Origin: Verrucomicrobiales bacterium
GTDB lineage: Bacteria; Verrucomicrobiota; Verrucomicrobiia; Verrucomicrobiales; DEV007
Length of the DNA stretch: 64,000 nt
Assembly (NCBI GenBank): GCA_029213065.1
Contig: JARGPH010000010.1
Span: 97,740 to 161,739 of the forward strand
Reading direction: 5' to 3'
Position 1 is the first letter of the stretch. Each line of letters opens with the position of its first letter. Positions 16,733-25,800 of the stretch are shown here, one piece after another. Position numbers and translations under genes: made by a program. The notes under the pieces are model-generated. The model did not search any database and was not told the DNA's origin. It was given only the letters and a program-made list of their open reading frames with translations.

Positions 16733-19700
16733 ATGGAAATGAAACCTCCCTTTCTCAAACTTCTCGCGGCTTTCGCGATGCTTTTCGCCTGTACATTCAG
16801 CTCAGCGATCACTCCCGAAGAGCTCGAAAGTCGCTTCAAACAACTCCCCACCGTTCCCGAAGCGGAGTTGCCCGAAATGTCCAACGAGCCGACCTCATTT
16901 CGCGGCCTCATTGAGCACGAGGGACTTGAAGGAAACACCTGGGTCTCATTCCCCTTTGTCGAAAACCCCGGCAGCTTCGGGTTCGATCCCAAAGGCCGAC
17001 TCTTCGTCGCCGAGGCAAACCGCTTCTGGCTCGGCGTCCCCGACCTGCGCGGAGCCAACGAATTGATCCGCGACGACTTCAAGGCCGTTGCCCTTGAGGA
17101 TCGTACGAAACTGTATGAAAAATACGCCTCGAGCTTTCCCGAAGGCTGGTTCAGCCGCGTCGCCGACCGCATTATCCGGCTCGAAGACAAGGACGGCAAC
17201 GGTGCAGCCGACCATCGCACCCTCTTCTCCGACCGCTTCAAAGAACCTCTCGACGGGATCGGCTTCTCCATTCTCGCCGACGACGGGCATGTCTATTTCA
17301 CCTGTATCCCCAGCGTCTGGAAACTGACTGATACCGATGACGACGGCGTCGCCGACAAAGAGGAAGAGATCTCCACCGGCTACGGCGTTCGGGTTTCCTT
17401 CATCGGGCACGACCTCCACGGCATCATCCGCGGACCCGACGGAATGCTCTACTTTTCGGTGGGAGACCGCGGCTACGACATCACTGACAGCGAAGGAAAT
17501 AGACATCAGGGCGATGGCAAAGGGGCCATCTTCCGCTGCGAATCGGACGGTTCAGGATTGGAGATCTACAGCGATGGACTTCGCAATCCTCAGGAGCTCG
17601 CCTTTGATAACTACGGCAACCTCTTCACCTTCGACAACACCGGCGACATCGGTGACAAAGCCCGCATGGTCTACGCCCTCGAAGGCACCGACTCGGGCTG
17701 GAACATGGCACACCAGTCACCGCACCACTACGCGACGCACCTCGACTGGGGTGACTTCCGCCCCAAGCTTTCGATGTGGGTCAAAGAACGCATGTTCGAC
17801 ACCTACAACGAGGAACAGCCCCAGTGGGTTTACCCGCCCGCAGCGCACCTCGCGAACGGCCCCTCCGGCGTTACCTACCTCACTGGAAAGTCACTGCCCG
17901 AAGATCTTCGTGATCAATTCCTCCTCGCGAACTACCGCGGTCCCTCCGATCGCTGCACCGTCCTCACTGTAAAAGTGGCCCCCGAAGGAGCCGGCTACAC
18001 CACCACCGCGGTTGAAGAGCTTTTCAAAGGCGTCGGAGCCAGTGACGTCGAGCTCGGATTCGACGGCGCGATCTACCTCTGCGATTTCGGCGGAGGCTGG
18101 AGCGTCAACGAAAACGGATCCATCCAGGTCGCCAAATCGAAAAACACCGAAGAACAGGCCGCCGGCGCTGCCGTGGCAAGGCTTTTCAAAGACGGATTCG
18201 ACCAGCGCACCCCGCAGGATCTCGAGAAAATGCTCGACCATCCCGATCGCCGCGTCCGCCAGGCCGCGCAATTTGCTCTCGTTAAAAAAGGAGACGCCGG
18301 TGCCGCCATTCTCACGACCAACGCCACCAACGGGGAAACCCTTCATTCGCGCCTTCACGCGCTCTGGGGACTCGGACAGCTCACTCGCAGCGGCGCCGAT
18401 CACAGCGCCACGCTTCTCTCCCTCCTCGAAGACCTCGATCCTGAAATTCGCGCCAACGCGGCCCGGGTCATCGGCGAAACCAACCTCACCAGTGCCAAAG
18501 CACCGCTCATCGATCTGCTCACCAAAGACAAATCGCTCCGCGTCAAATCACTCGCCGCGATCGCTCTCAGCCGGATCGGTGAAAGAGGTGACGCTGAAAT
18601 CTCCAATGCCCTCTTCGAAGTGATCCGCGAGAACGGCAAAGAGAGCAAAGACATCGTCCTCCGCCATGCCCTCCTCACCGGAATCGATCGCATCGCCACG
18701 ACCGAAGACATCGCCGCCAAAGCCGCGTCGGAATCCAGCGAGGAACGCCTCGTTTCCGTGATCGCACTCCGCCGACGCGAAAGCCCCGAGGCAGCCAAAT
18801 TCCTCGACGACAGTGATCCTCTCATCGTCAGAGAAGCGGTTCGCGCCATCTACGACACCGCCGCCGCCGACACCGAAGCCGGAGACCTCGTTTCAGCCTT
18901 CGGCAAAAAGACCGCAAGCCTTCCCGAAGCGATCCAGCGTCGTGTCGTCGCGAACAACTACCGTCGCGGGACAACCCAACACGCCAAACAACTTCTCGAG
19001 CTCGCAGCCATGGGCGAGCTCGAACTCTCGGTTCGCAAAGCGGCTCTCATCGGTCTGAAGATGTGGGACGCCGGTATCGAAACCGATCCCGTGAACGGCC
19101 ACTTCCGCCCTCTCGCCGAAGCGGAAAAGAACGACCGATCACTCGCGACTCTCGCCACCTCCATCGGCCCCGATCTCAAAGCCTTTCTCAAGGCGCCGAA
19201 CGACTCCGAGCTCGTCACCCTCGGAATGGAACTCGCGACTCTCGCCGAAGTTCAACTCGATCCGGCGACCCTCACCGCGCAGGTCGCGAACAAAGACCTC
19301 GGCCCCGAACTCCGTGTCGCCGTCCTCGACTCACTCGTGAAATCAAAAGCGGACAACACCGCTGAGATCGTCACTACGCTGCTGACAGACGAAGACGCCA
19401 TGATTCGCGCCGCCGCCTTTTCCCACGCCTTCGCCCTCAAACTCGACGGCATCGCCGACAAAGGAAAAGCCGCCATCAAAAGCGACAACTTCATCGTCGC
19501 CCGCGCCGCCCTCGAAGGCATTTCCAAAACCGATCTGCCTCAGATCGAAACCTACTGGAAAGAGCGTAAAAGCCAGCTCCGCCGTGGCCTCTGGCTCGAC
19601 GCCTACCTGATCCTCAGCGCAGCCGGCAATGCCGATGCCGCCGCCTACGCCGCCGCGGATCCCGGCAACGTCTTTGCTCTCAGCCTCGAAGGAGGAAATC

Positions 19701-20158
19701 AGGGAGCCGGGGAAATCGTTTTCCAAAATCAGGGAGCCTGTCTCCAGTGTCACAAAATCGGAGGCAACGGTGGCGTCCAGGGACCGGATCTCACTCAGGT
19801 AGCGACACGCCTCACCCGCGAGAAAATCCTCGAGTCCGTCACCGTCCCCGGAGCCGAAATCACCGAAGGCTACGGCATGACCTCGATCACCCTCAACAGT
19901 GGTGACGCCGTCGTCGGGAGAATTTCCAACGAAGCCGATGATCACCTCATCGTCGTCGGGCTCGACAACAAACCCACCCGGGTCGAGCGAAGCGACATCA
20001 AAGCGATCGCACCACCCGTCTCAGCGATGCCTCCCGTCGCGATGGCTCTTCCTCCCAAAGACCTCCGTGACCTCGTCGCCTACCTCGCAGGAAGAACCGG
20101 CGGCGGAAAGAAGAAGGATGACGCCTCCCACGGCGACGACGAGAAGATTGCGAAGTAA
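16733..20158 (+). CDS. PVC-type membrane-bound dehydrogenase/cytochrome with HEAT repeats and CxxCH
   Basis: An exported protein of 1141 residues. The signal peptide (about residues 3-25) is followed by a beta-propeller of the glucose/sorbosone-dehydrogenase type (about 60-460; blocks such as GLRNPQELAFD and SVGDRGYD). A HEAT-like helical solenoid (about 475-900) and a C-terminal class I cytochrome domain (1003-1125) come next. The heme site is CLQCH (Cys1003, Cys1006, His1007), and the axial Met is probably in the MPPVAMALP region. This four-part build is characteristic of planctomycetes and verrucomicrobia, where many paralogues occur; they are thought to oxidise sugars in the periplasm. 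The substrate is unknown. The stop codon lies inside the octamer repeat that follows. Confidence 0.88.
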   Translation: MEMKPPFLKLLAAFAMLFACTFSSAITPEELESRFKQLPTVPEAELPEMSNEPTSFRGLIEHEGLEGNTWVSFPFVENPGSFGFDPKGRLFVAEANRFWLGVPDLRGANELIRDDFKAVALEDRTKLYEKYASSFPEGWFSRVADRIIRLEDKDGNGAADHRTLFSDRFKEPLDGIGFSILADDGHVYFTCIPSVWKLTDTDDDGVADKEEEISTGYGVRVSFIGHDLHGIIRGPDGMLYFSVGDRGYDITDSEGNRHQGDGKGAIFRCESDGSGLEIYSDGLRNPQELAFDNYGNLFTFDNTGDIGDKARMVYALEGTDSGWNMAHQSPHHYATHLDWGDFRPKLSMWVKERMFDTYNEEQPQWVYPPAAHLANGPSGVTYLTGKSLPEDLRDQFLLANYRGPSDRCTVLTVKVAPEGAGYTTTAVEELFKGVGASDVELGFDGAIYLCDFGGGWSVNENGSIQVAKSKNTEEQAAGAAVARLFKDGFDQRTPQDLEKMLDHPDRRVRQAAQFALVKKGDAGAAILTTNATNGETLHSRLHALWGLGQLTRSGADHSATLLSLLEDLDPEIRANAARVIGETNLTSAKAPLIDLLTKDKSLRVKSLAAIALSRIGERGDAEISNALFEVIRENGKESKDIVLRHALLTGIDRIATTEDIAAKAASESSEERLVSVIALRRRESPEAAKFLDDSDPLIVREAVRAIYDTAAADTEAGDLVSAFGKKTASLPEAIQRRVVANNYRRGTTQHAKQLLELAAMGELELSVRKAALIGLKMWDAGIETDPVNGHFRPLAEAEKNDRSLATLATSIGPDLKAFLKAPNDSELVTLGMELATLAEVQLDPATLTAQVANKDLGPELRVAVLDSLVKSKADNTAEIVTTLLTDEDAMIRAAAFSHAFALKLDGIADKGKAAIKSDNFIVARAALEGISKTDLPQIETYWKERKSQLRRGLWLDAYLILSAAGNADAAAYAAADPGNVFALSLEGGNQGAGEIVFQNQGACLQCHKIGGNGGVQGPDLTQVATRLTREKILESVTVPGAEITEGYGMTSITLNSGDAVVGRISNEADDHLIVVGLDNKPTRVERSDIKAIAPPVSAMPPVAMALPPKDLRDLVAYLAGRTGGGKKKDDASHGDDEKIAK

Positions 20159-20218
20159 AGAAGTAAAGAAGTAGAGGAGTAGAGGAGTAGAGGAGTAGAG
20201 GAGTAGAGGAGTAGAGGA
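20153..20218 (+). repeat. Octamer tandem repeat starting in a stop codon
   Basis: Eight-base units, first AAGTAAAG (two copies), then AAGTAGAG and several GAGTAGAG, run from the stop codon of the cytochrome gene (20156-20158) to the first palindromic unit. Each unit carries TAA or TAG. As eight is not a multiple of three, the array closes all three plus-strand frames. Confidence 0.85.
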
Positions 20219-20613
20219 ACAGCGTGAGCATTTCTCCGCAGAGTCTTTCCGCACCAGCCTCCGCCCGTAGCTTCCGCCGGAAATCCTCACGGATTCCTCT
20301 ACCTCCCACTTGTAGAGGAACTGCGTGAGCATTTCTCCGAAAAGCCTGTCCGCACCAGCCTGCGCTCGTAGCTTCCGCCGGAAATCCTCACGGATTCCTC
20401 TACCTCCCACTCGTAGAGGAACTGCGTGAGCATTTCTCCGCAAAGCCTATCCGCACCAACCTGCGCCCGTGGCTTCCGCCGGAAATCCTCACGGATTCCT
20501 CTACCTCCCTCTCGTAGAGGAACTGCGTAAGCATTTCTCCGCAAAGCCTATCCGCACCAGCCTCCGCCCGTAGCTTCAGCCGGAAATCCTCACGGATTCC
20601 TCTACCTTTCCCA
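20212..20613. repeat. Four tandem 101-bp imperfect palindromes
   Basis: Units start at 20212, 20313, 20414 and 20515. Each is about 101 bp and differs from the others at only a few positions. A unit starts TAGAGGAACTGCGTGAG and ends CTCACGGATTCCTCTA. The end is nearly the inverse of the start, and further inside ATTTC-TCCGC-AAGC mirrors GCTTCCGCCGGAAAT, so the whole unit can fold into one long hairpin with about 40-base arms. Open frames across it on the minus strand are only repeat translations. The block fills most of the 463 bp gap between the cytochrome and ABC-F genes and could act as terminator, processing signal or protein-binding array. Confidence 0.85.
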
Positions 20614-20621
20614 ACACCACC

Positions 20622-22532
20622 CTACCCCGCCTCAAACGCCAGACGAATCGCCTCGAGCTCTTCCCATCTCGCGTAGAGAGCCTTAACCCCCGCCTTCTTC
20701 TCCTCGAGACCCGCAGCCAGTGCGGCCGCTTCCACAGCGTGATCCACAAAAAACTGAGGATCGTTCAGCTTCGCTTCGATCTCCTCGACTTCGGTCTCCG
20801 CTTCGAGAATCGCATCCTCCATCCCCTCGAGCTCGCGCTCCTCTTTCCACTTCAGCTTTCTCGGTTTCTCCGCCTTCGCCGGAGTTTCCTTTTTCTTCTT
20901 CACCGCTTTCGGTTTCGCCGCCGCTGCAACCGCATCGTAGGCGCGACGCTTTTCCAAATAGTAGGAGTAATTCCCCTCATGAATCCCGAGGTCTCCCTTC
21001 CCGTCAAAAACGATGACGCGATCACAAACCCGGTCGAGGAACCAACGGTCGTGACTCACCACCAGTGCGGTCCCTTCGAAATTGATCAACGCTTCCTCAA
21101 GGACTCGCAGGGTTTGCAAATCGAGGTCGTTGGTCGGCTCATCGAGAACGAGAAAGTTTCCGCCTCTTCGCAAAATCTTCGCGAGAAGGACCCGGTTTTT
21201 CTCACCCCCTGACAAATTACCAATCCGGTCATTGATGCGATCATCGGTGAAGAGGAAACGCTGCAAATAGGCACGCACCGAAATCGACTCATCGCCGAAC
21301 TTCACAAAGTCCAGATTCTGCGCGACCTCTTCGAGAACGCTTTTGTCCTCATCCAGTTCGAGCCGGGTCTGATCGACATAGTTAAACTCGGTCCGCTTTC
21401 CGATTTTCACAGAACCGGCCGAAGGCTCCAACTCGCCCATGAGAATCTTCAGCATCGTCGTTTTGCCGGCACCATTCGGCCCAACAACCCCGACGCATTC
21501 ACCTGCCTGAAACTCCAGATCGATCCCGACAAAGAGCGGATCCTGATCGTAAAAGTGCCCCACCTCTTTAAGATCGACAACGATGTTCGCCAGCCTCGGC
21601 GGCGTCGGAATCACGAGGTCCATATTCAGCTCGCGCTCAGGCGCTTTCTGAGCCTTCACCGCGTAGTAGTTATCGAGACGGTTCCGCTGCTTCGTTCCGC
21701 GTGCTTTCACTCCGGCGCGGACCCACTCGATCTCGCGGCTGAGAAAGCGCTGCCGCTTATGCTCCGAGGCTTGCTCGCGCTCGACACGCTCATCTTTAGC
21801 GATGAGGTAGTCGCTGTAGTTGCCGTCATGAGAAAAGAATCGCCCGTCTGACAGCTCAACAATTCGCGTCGCAATTCGGTCGAGGAAGTAGCGGTCGTGG
21901 GTCACGAACAAACACGCGCACTTCGAACCCGCGAGATAGGTCTCCAGCCACGCGATCGCCTCGGCATCAAGGTGGTTGGTCGGCTCATCGAGAATCAACA
22001 GATCCGGCTCCGCAACGAGGGCCCGGCACAGTCCGACACGGCGTTTCTCACCACCGGACAACGGCCCCACGGTCCGATCGCCGGAAGGCGTGCTCAGCGA
22101 GCGCATCAGAGTTTCGATTCGCTGCTCCAGATTCCACCCGTCAGCGTGCTCGATCGTGTGGAGAAGCCGCTCGGACTCGGCGTCGCCCATCTCTTCGCCG
22201 CTTTCGTAACGCTCAATCGCCGCGATCAAATCAGCCGCTCCGGCACGAATATTCTCCTCAACCGTCAATTCATCATCGAGTTGAAATTCCTGCGGCAAAT
22301 AGCCGACCACGAGCCCCTGCTTCCGCGAAACGATCCCTTCGTCCGCGGTTTCCTCACCACCGACAATGCGGAGGAAGCTCGACTTTCCGCATCCGTTCCG
22401 GCCTACCAGGCCCGCTTTTTCACCGGGATAAATCGCGAGAGTGGCCCCGTCGAGGACAGGATCCTTCCCGAAAGAAAGCTGGAGCTCATTCGCCGACAAA
22501 AGGGCATCGTTCTGGACTTGTGGATTCGCCAT
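20622..22532 (-). CDS. uup: ABC-F family ATPase, Uup-like
   Basis: A soluble protein of 636 residues with two ABC cassettes in tandem and no membrane segments. The first has GRNGCGKSS, LSGGEKRR and LILDEPTNHLD; the second has GPNGAGKTT, LSGGEKNR and LVLDEPTNDLD. The charged linker (about residues 245-290) and the C-terminal Lys-rich, coiled-coil extension are typical of Uup, the ABC-F branch linked to ribosome or branched-DNA functions. The ATG at 22532 (MANPQVQNDALLSANELQ) was preferred because the 15 residues before it are not conserved in this family and because a tandem 22-mer repeat lies immediately upstream. Confidence 0.9.
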   Translation of the reverse strand: MANPQVQNDALLSANELQLSFGKDPVLDGATLAIYPGEKAGLVGRNGCGKSSFLRIVGGEETADEGIVSRKQGLVVGYLPQEFQLDDELTVEENIRAGAADLIAAIERYESGEEMGDAESERLLHTIEHADGWNLEQRIETLMRSLSTPSGDRTVGPLSGGEKRRVGLCRALVAEPDLLILDEPTNHLDAEAIAWLETYLAGSKCACLFVTHDRYFLDRIATRIVELSDGRFFSHDGNYSDYLIAKDERVEREQASEHKRQRFLSREIEWVRAGVKARGTKQRNRLDNYYAVKAQKAPERELNMDLVIPTPPRLANIVVDLKEVGHFYDQDPLFVGIDLEFQAGECVGVVGPNGAGKTTMLKILMGELEPSAGSVKIGKRTEFNYVDQTRLELDEDKSVLEEVAQNLDFVKFGDESISVRAYLQRFLFTDDRINDRIGNLSGGEKNRVLLAKILRRGGNFLVLDEPTNDLDLQTLRVLEEALINFEGTALVVSHDRWFLDRVCDRVIVFDGKGDLGIHEGNYSYYLEKRRAYDAVAAAAKPKAVKKKKETPAKAEKPRKLKWKEERELEGMEDAILEAETEVEEIEAKLNDPQFFVDHAVEAAALAAGLEEKKAGVKALYARWEELEAIRLAFEAG

Positions 22533-22577
22533 ACAACTAATCAATTCTTCAAAAAACCGATCCGTCTCCGTCACCAA

Positions 22578-22657
22578 ACAGGGTTGGATGAACGACCGGA
22601 CAGGGTTAAGTCGAACTCTTAACAGGGTTAGGTCAAACTCTCAACAGGGTTGAGTCC
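22578..22657 (+). repeat. Four tandem 22-bp units with core ACAGGGTTGAGTC
   Basis: Units begin at 22578, 22600, 22622 and 22644, exactly 22 bp apart. The cores are ACAGGGTTGGATG, ACAGGGTTAAGTC, ACAGGGTTAGGTC and ACAGGGTTGAGTC, with variable 9-bp spacers. The array fills the gap between the MFS stop and the ABC-F start. Related sites occur at 461, 43798 and 62570. Confidence 0.8.
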
Positions 22658-23992
22658 CTAAACGCTCTCTTTTCGCTGTGGATTATCGGCCCCGAAACTG
22701 GCAATCGCGAGGATCGCAGGGAGCGCGACACTGAAAACGAGGGCCGGAAAGTAACTGCCGCTGTATTGCTTCGCGAGCCCGAACAGCAAGGGTCCAATCC
22801 CGCTTGCGACCACGATCAGGCTCATATTCACCCCGTTGATCGACCCTAGCCATTCCCGCCCGTAGAATCGCGGCCAGACCAGTCCAAGCAGGCAGAGAAA
22901 AGCGCCTCCACAGAGTCCGTTCCCGACGACGTAGGCGATTTTTCCCGCGGGCGTGTCCAGATTCAAGAGCCCGAGTGCCCCGGCGACGCCGCCCAGATTC
23001 ATCGCGAAAAGGATGTATTTGAGCCGCGTCTTCGAATTGATCCAGCCGCAGAAAAGGCTCACCGAAACACTCACTGCCGCCATGGGAATGAAGAGCGCAA
23101 TGATGTCGTCTTTCGCAAAACCAAACTCATTCCCAATCGAGACAATGTGAAAAGTGAACGCAGTCGAGAAGAACGCGTAGAAACTGAAGGAAAGCGAATA
23201 CGCCCAGAAGGAGAAAGTGCGCAGCGCCTCGTGACGCGTGTACTGGTGGTGGATGATCATGTCCGGATTTTTCTCCTCCACCTCATCAGAAGTCCCTCCG
23301 TCCATGACCATGTCACACTCCTCCGGAGAATCGCGGAACACGAGCCAGGCCAGCGGCATCATAAACCCGACCGTCAGAAGGCCGAGAACGATCCACGCCC
23401 CCTCATAACTGAACCGCTCGATCAGCAGGTCGAGACAGCGGGGCGCCGCCGAAAAAGCGAAGGAAACGATGATCCCGCTCAATGAAAGGGCGAGTCCTCT
23501 TTTCCGATCAAACCACTTCCCGACAACGTTCCGACAACTCATCGTGAGAACGCCCTGTGCAGAAAGCCGGATCAGATAAAAGCCCAGCCCGATCAATACA
23601 AATCCCACACCAACCACCACCGCGCTGCCGGCACCCGCTGTGACCGCGTCCTGGATTCGCCCCACCGAGGCGAGATAAAAGAGGACCAACGCAGTCGCGA
23701 TCGTCGCCAGAACCGCCATTTTCCGTCCACCCCACCGGTCGTAGAGCCGCCCCATCAGTGGCAGGGTCAGACCGCTGCAAACCGTCCCGACGAAGTAGGC
23801 CGCGCTCAGGGCGACGCGGGAAAGCCCGAGATCCTCCATCAGAATTTCCGTAAAGACACTGAATCCCATCGTCTGCCCCGGAATACTGAAAAGCATCCCC
23901 AAAGTGAAAGCGATCACGATCCACCACCCGTAGAAAAAAGGTCGGGATCCGGGACGGAAAGGAAAAGAAGGAAGCCAGAATTTCGAATTCAC
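22658..23992 (-). CDS. Major facilitator superfamily transporter
   Basis: A 444-residue inner-membrane protein with about twelve hydrophobic segments. The MFS signature between segments 2 and 3 reads GRLYDRWGGRK (GxxxDRxGxRK type). The opening FFYGWWIV and the overall plan resemble the monocarboxylate/oxalate:formate antiporter-like group. A central cytosolic loop of about 50 charged residues separates the halves. The transported compound cannot be deduced. The gene is not tightly linked to others: upstream lies the divergent carbonic anhydrase gene about 107 bp away. Confidence 0.85.
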   Translation of the reverse strand: MNSKFWLPSFPFRPGSRPFFYGWWIVIAFTLGMLFSIPGQTMGFSVFTEILMEDLGLSRVALSAAYFVGTVCSGLTLPLMGRLYDRWGGRKMAVLATIATALVLFYLASVGRIQDAVTAGAGSAVVVGVGFVLIGLGFYLIRLSAQGVLTMSCRNVVGKWFDRKRGLALSLSGIIVSFAFSAAPRCLDLLIERFSYEGAWIVLGLLTVGFMMPLAWLVFRDSPEECDMVMDGGTSDEVEEKNPDMIIHHQYTRHEALRTFSFWAYSLSFSFYAFFSTAFTFHIVSIGNEFGFAKDDIIALFIPMAAVSVSVSLFCGWINSKTRLKYILFAMNLGGVAGALGLLNLDTPAGKIAYVVGNGLCGGAFLCLLGLVWPRFYGREWLGSINGVNMSLIVVASGIGPLLFGLAKQYSGSYFPALVFSVALPAILAIASFGADNPQRKESV

Positions 23993-24099
23993 AAGGCCGG
24001 AGGCTAAAGCCGTCAGCGCTCAATTCAAGCGGCAGCCAATAGTAATAATCGTCGCTTCACCACTTGCAGGCAGGCATTTGAAACGCTAAAAGAGAGCTT

Positions 24100-24744
24100 A
24101 TGCAGAGAAATATCGAGGCAATGAAGAGACTCAGAGAGGGCAATCAACGATTTGTTGACGGCACTCCCAACCAAATTCTGACGTGTCCCGTAACCAGCCG
24201 TACCAATCTCGTCGACGGGCAGGATCCGTTCGCAGTCATTCTCGGCTGCTCCGATTCACGGGTTCCGCTCGAACTGGTCTTCGATCAAGGGCTTGGAGAT
24301 CTCTTCGTCATCCGCGTTGCCGGAAATGTCGTTGCGCCTTCTCAAATCGGCAGCATCGAATTTGCGGTTGAGCAGTTCAGGACAAGACTCATCGTCGTTC
24401 TCGGGCACTCCGGATGCGGAGCGGTATCGGCAACGATCGACCAGCTTAACAAGCCTGAAGAAAACCGGTCACCGAACCTCAGTTCCATCGTGAACCGAAT
24501 TCGTCCGGCCGTTGATGCACTCGGCCCCGAAGCATCAACTCTGGATCGCGACACCCTGATTGAAAGAACCGTGAGATCCAACGTCTCCGCCTCGATCAGA
24601 GACTTGCAATCAGGATCGAGCATCATCCGTGATATCATGGAGAACGATCACCTTCGCATCGTCGGAGCGGAATACTCTCTCAAAACCGGGGAGGTCGACT
24701 TTTTCGAAAACGCTCCTGACGAATCGTCGTCTACGGAAAGCTGA
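24100..24744 (+). CDS. Beta-class carbonic anhydrase
   Basis: A 214-residue zinc enzyme interconverting CO2 and bicarbonate. The active-site motifs are intact: CSDSRVP, with the zinc-ligand Cys and the Asp/Arg dyad, and HSGCGA, with the His and second Cys ligands. The length and the N-terminal helix (NIEAMKRLREGNQRFVDG) fit the family. No signal peptide is present, so the enzyme is cytosolic. A purine-rich AAGAGAG lies just before the ATG. Confidence 0.93.
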   Translation: MQRNIEAMKRLREGNQRFVDGTPNQILTCPVTSRTNLVDGQDPFAVILGCSDSRVPLELVFDQGLGDLFVIRVAGNVVAPSQIGSIEFAVEQFRTRLIVVLGHSGCGAVSATIDQLNKPEENRSPNLSSIVNRIRPAVDALGPEASTLDRDTLIERTVRSNVSASIRDLQSGSSIIRDIMENDHLRIVGAEYSLKTGEVDFFENAPDESSSTES

Positions 24745-24750
24745 GAGGCA

Positions 24751-25696
24751 TCACGCCATCAAATACGGGAAAGCCAGATCAGCAGCCCGGCACTTTGCCT
24801 CGTCGTCGACAGCTGATTTTACGACCTCGTAGCCGTAGAGAACTTTGATCCGGTGAGTCAGGTCCGCTGACCACTGCACCGATTTTCGCTTCGCCCAATA
24901 GGCGGGATCGAACGGAGTCCCGTGAGACTTTTTCAGAGCACCCAACTCCTCATCGAGAACCGGAAGTTGCTTCAGCAATTCGAGATGATGCCGATGCGCC
25001 GGCAATCCCTCCTCCGCCAAATCGTGGATTCCACACTGGCTGAGGTCGAGCAGTCCCGCCGCATGATCGATGAGGTGAAACGGACCGCCAAATCCCTGCC
25101 GATGCTCATGCGCGTGACCAATCAGGTAATCAAGCGTCGCTTCGGCCATCGCCTCCATCGAATCGTAGTCATGCCCCCCGCCGTTTGCAAAATCACCCTG
25201 CTTCCAACCGGCCGCAGCTCCGTAGTAGCCCTTCCCCGGTCCCACTGAGGTGAAGGTCGCAAGGAGCTTCACCAGTCCCTCCGCGACTTCCTCCGTCGCC
25301 AGCTCAGGATGACTGTCGAGAGCGCGAATCCCGAGCGATCCGAAGATCACATTGTGTCCACTCTGCCGCGTCTTCGCAATGGAATGCCGCAACGACGCCC
25401 CCCACATCGCGCTTCGCAGATTTCTTTACCGCCCCGCCTTTCGGCAGCGGCGCAAACAATTCCGGAATCGTGATTCCTTTCTTCTTCTGGTCAAACCAGA
25501 AATCCTCCTCCCCGCGCATGACCCGCTCGAGATCGCGCTCGATCCCGAGGTAGACGCCCGGGTCGAGCTCCGCTCTCAACTCGCTGAAAAAATAACCCGC
25601 GAGAAGGGCACCCCCCAAATGTCCTGCCATCCCGCCGGCACGGTGCGCTCGAGACAACGCGGCAAGCCCCGACTGCAAATAGAAGAAATCAACCAT
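24751..25696 (-). pseudogene. Unknown gene split by a frameshift in a G6 tract
   Basis: Two overlapping minus-strand frames read as one protein of about 315 residues. The first part starts at MVDFFYLQSGLAALS (25696) and runs to SAKRDVG; the second continues GASLRHSIAKT to the stop at 24751. The frames join cleanly if one G is removed from the run of six G (C on the plus strand, 25398-25403). The protein is His-rich (HAHEHRQ, AHRHHLELL), which may mean metal binding, but I recognise no family. It could be a true pseudogene, a sequencing error in the homopolymer, or a phase-variable gene. The sulfatase gene diverges from it. Confidence 0.65.
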
Positions 25697-25800
25697 CTCC
25701 ACGAATTCTACCACGATCCCTCTCCGAACCGCAACCGCACCCGCGCCAGCACGCGCTCTTGTTTTCCCTCTGCAAAATGAGTACACACGGGGAGATATTC

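Noticed and set aside
20021..20544. Several overlapping minus-strand open frames of 80-140 codons
   Set aside because: They are translations of the octamer and 101-bp repeats and contain the same peptide several times in shifted frames; no coding character.
20212..20613. CRISPR array
   Set aside because: The units are contiguous with no unique spacers and no cas gene is near.
22578..22657. CRISPR-like short array
   Set aside because: The 9-bp gaps are too short for spacers, the cores vary, and related sites occur singly elsewhere.
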